In this document: positions 18,058-18,066 of the stretch, piece after piece
Layout: the number at the start of each line of letters is the position of its first letter
How positions within the stretch are numbered: position 1 is the first letter of the stretch
From: Halieaceae bacterium
GTDB lineage: Bacteria; Pseudomonadota; Gammaproteobacteria; Pseudomonadales; Halieaceae
Assembly (NCBI GenBank): GCA_003520285.1
Contig: DOVB01000219.1
Location: forward strand, 1-18,066
Length of the DNA: 18,066 nt
Reading direction: 5' to 3'
Translations under genes and position numbers: made by a program
Notes under the pieces: generated by a model
What the model saw: the letters and a program-made list of their open reading frames with translations, nothing else
Told to the model about the DNA's origin: nothing
The model's database searches: none

Positions 18058-18066
18058 ACATGAATC

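Overview
This is a window of ordinary gammaproteobacterial chromosome of moderate GC. It is densely coded, has no gap between genes above about 135 bp, and shows no mobile element, CRISPR array, tRNA, rRNA or phage gene. The lineage call rests on three things: the sdhB-sucA-sucB-lpd-sucC-sucD order, the prmB-aroC pair followed by an MFS transporter (a Pseudomonas-like arrangement), and the presence of epmC and pdxB, which are largely gammaproteobacterial. A marine or Pseudomonas-related gammaproteobacterium is likely, but the genus cannot be read from this sequence.

Region 1 (1-8418) is the TCA-cycle block: the 3' part of sdhB (succinate dehydrogenase iron-sulfur subunit), then sucA, sucB and lpd (all three 2-oxoglutarate dehydrogenase components), then sucC and sucD (succinyl-CoA synthetase). 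Together they carry 2-oxoglutarate through succinyl-CoA and succinate to fumarate. The block is divided by a GC-rich hairpin plus an extended -10 promoter before sucA, by a small terminator-like hairpin before sucC that has a competing upstream pairing, and by a strong terminator hairpin after sucD.

Region 2 (8419-11056) holds htpG (Hsp90), preceded by a near-consensus sigma-32 heat-shock promoter, and an exported DUF4892-like protein of unknown function.

Region 3 (11075-14488) is a probable operon of prmB (methyltransferase for ribosomal protein uL3), aroC (chorismate synthase), an HcaT-like MFS transporter and a small two-helix membrane protein. Its last stop codon overlaps the stop of a convergent gcvR-like ACT-domain gene.

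Region 4 (15003-18066) starts with a 72-bp divergent promoter region. To the left lies gcvR. To the right lies a tightly packed run: an exported SAM-methyltransferase-fold protein, tusA (sulfur carrier), epmC (EF-P hydroxylase), pdxB (vitamin B6 synthesis) and an msrB whose reading frame stops early, just before the window ends.

I found no convincing undescribed multi-gene system. The items most worth a second look are the possible attenuator before sucC, the exported methyltransferase-fold protein, and the interrupted msrB.
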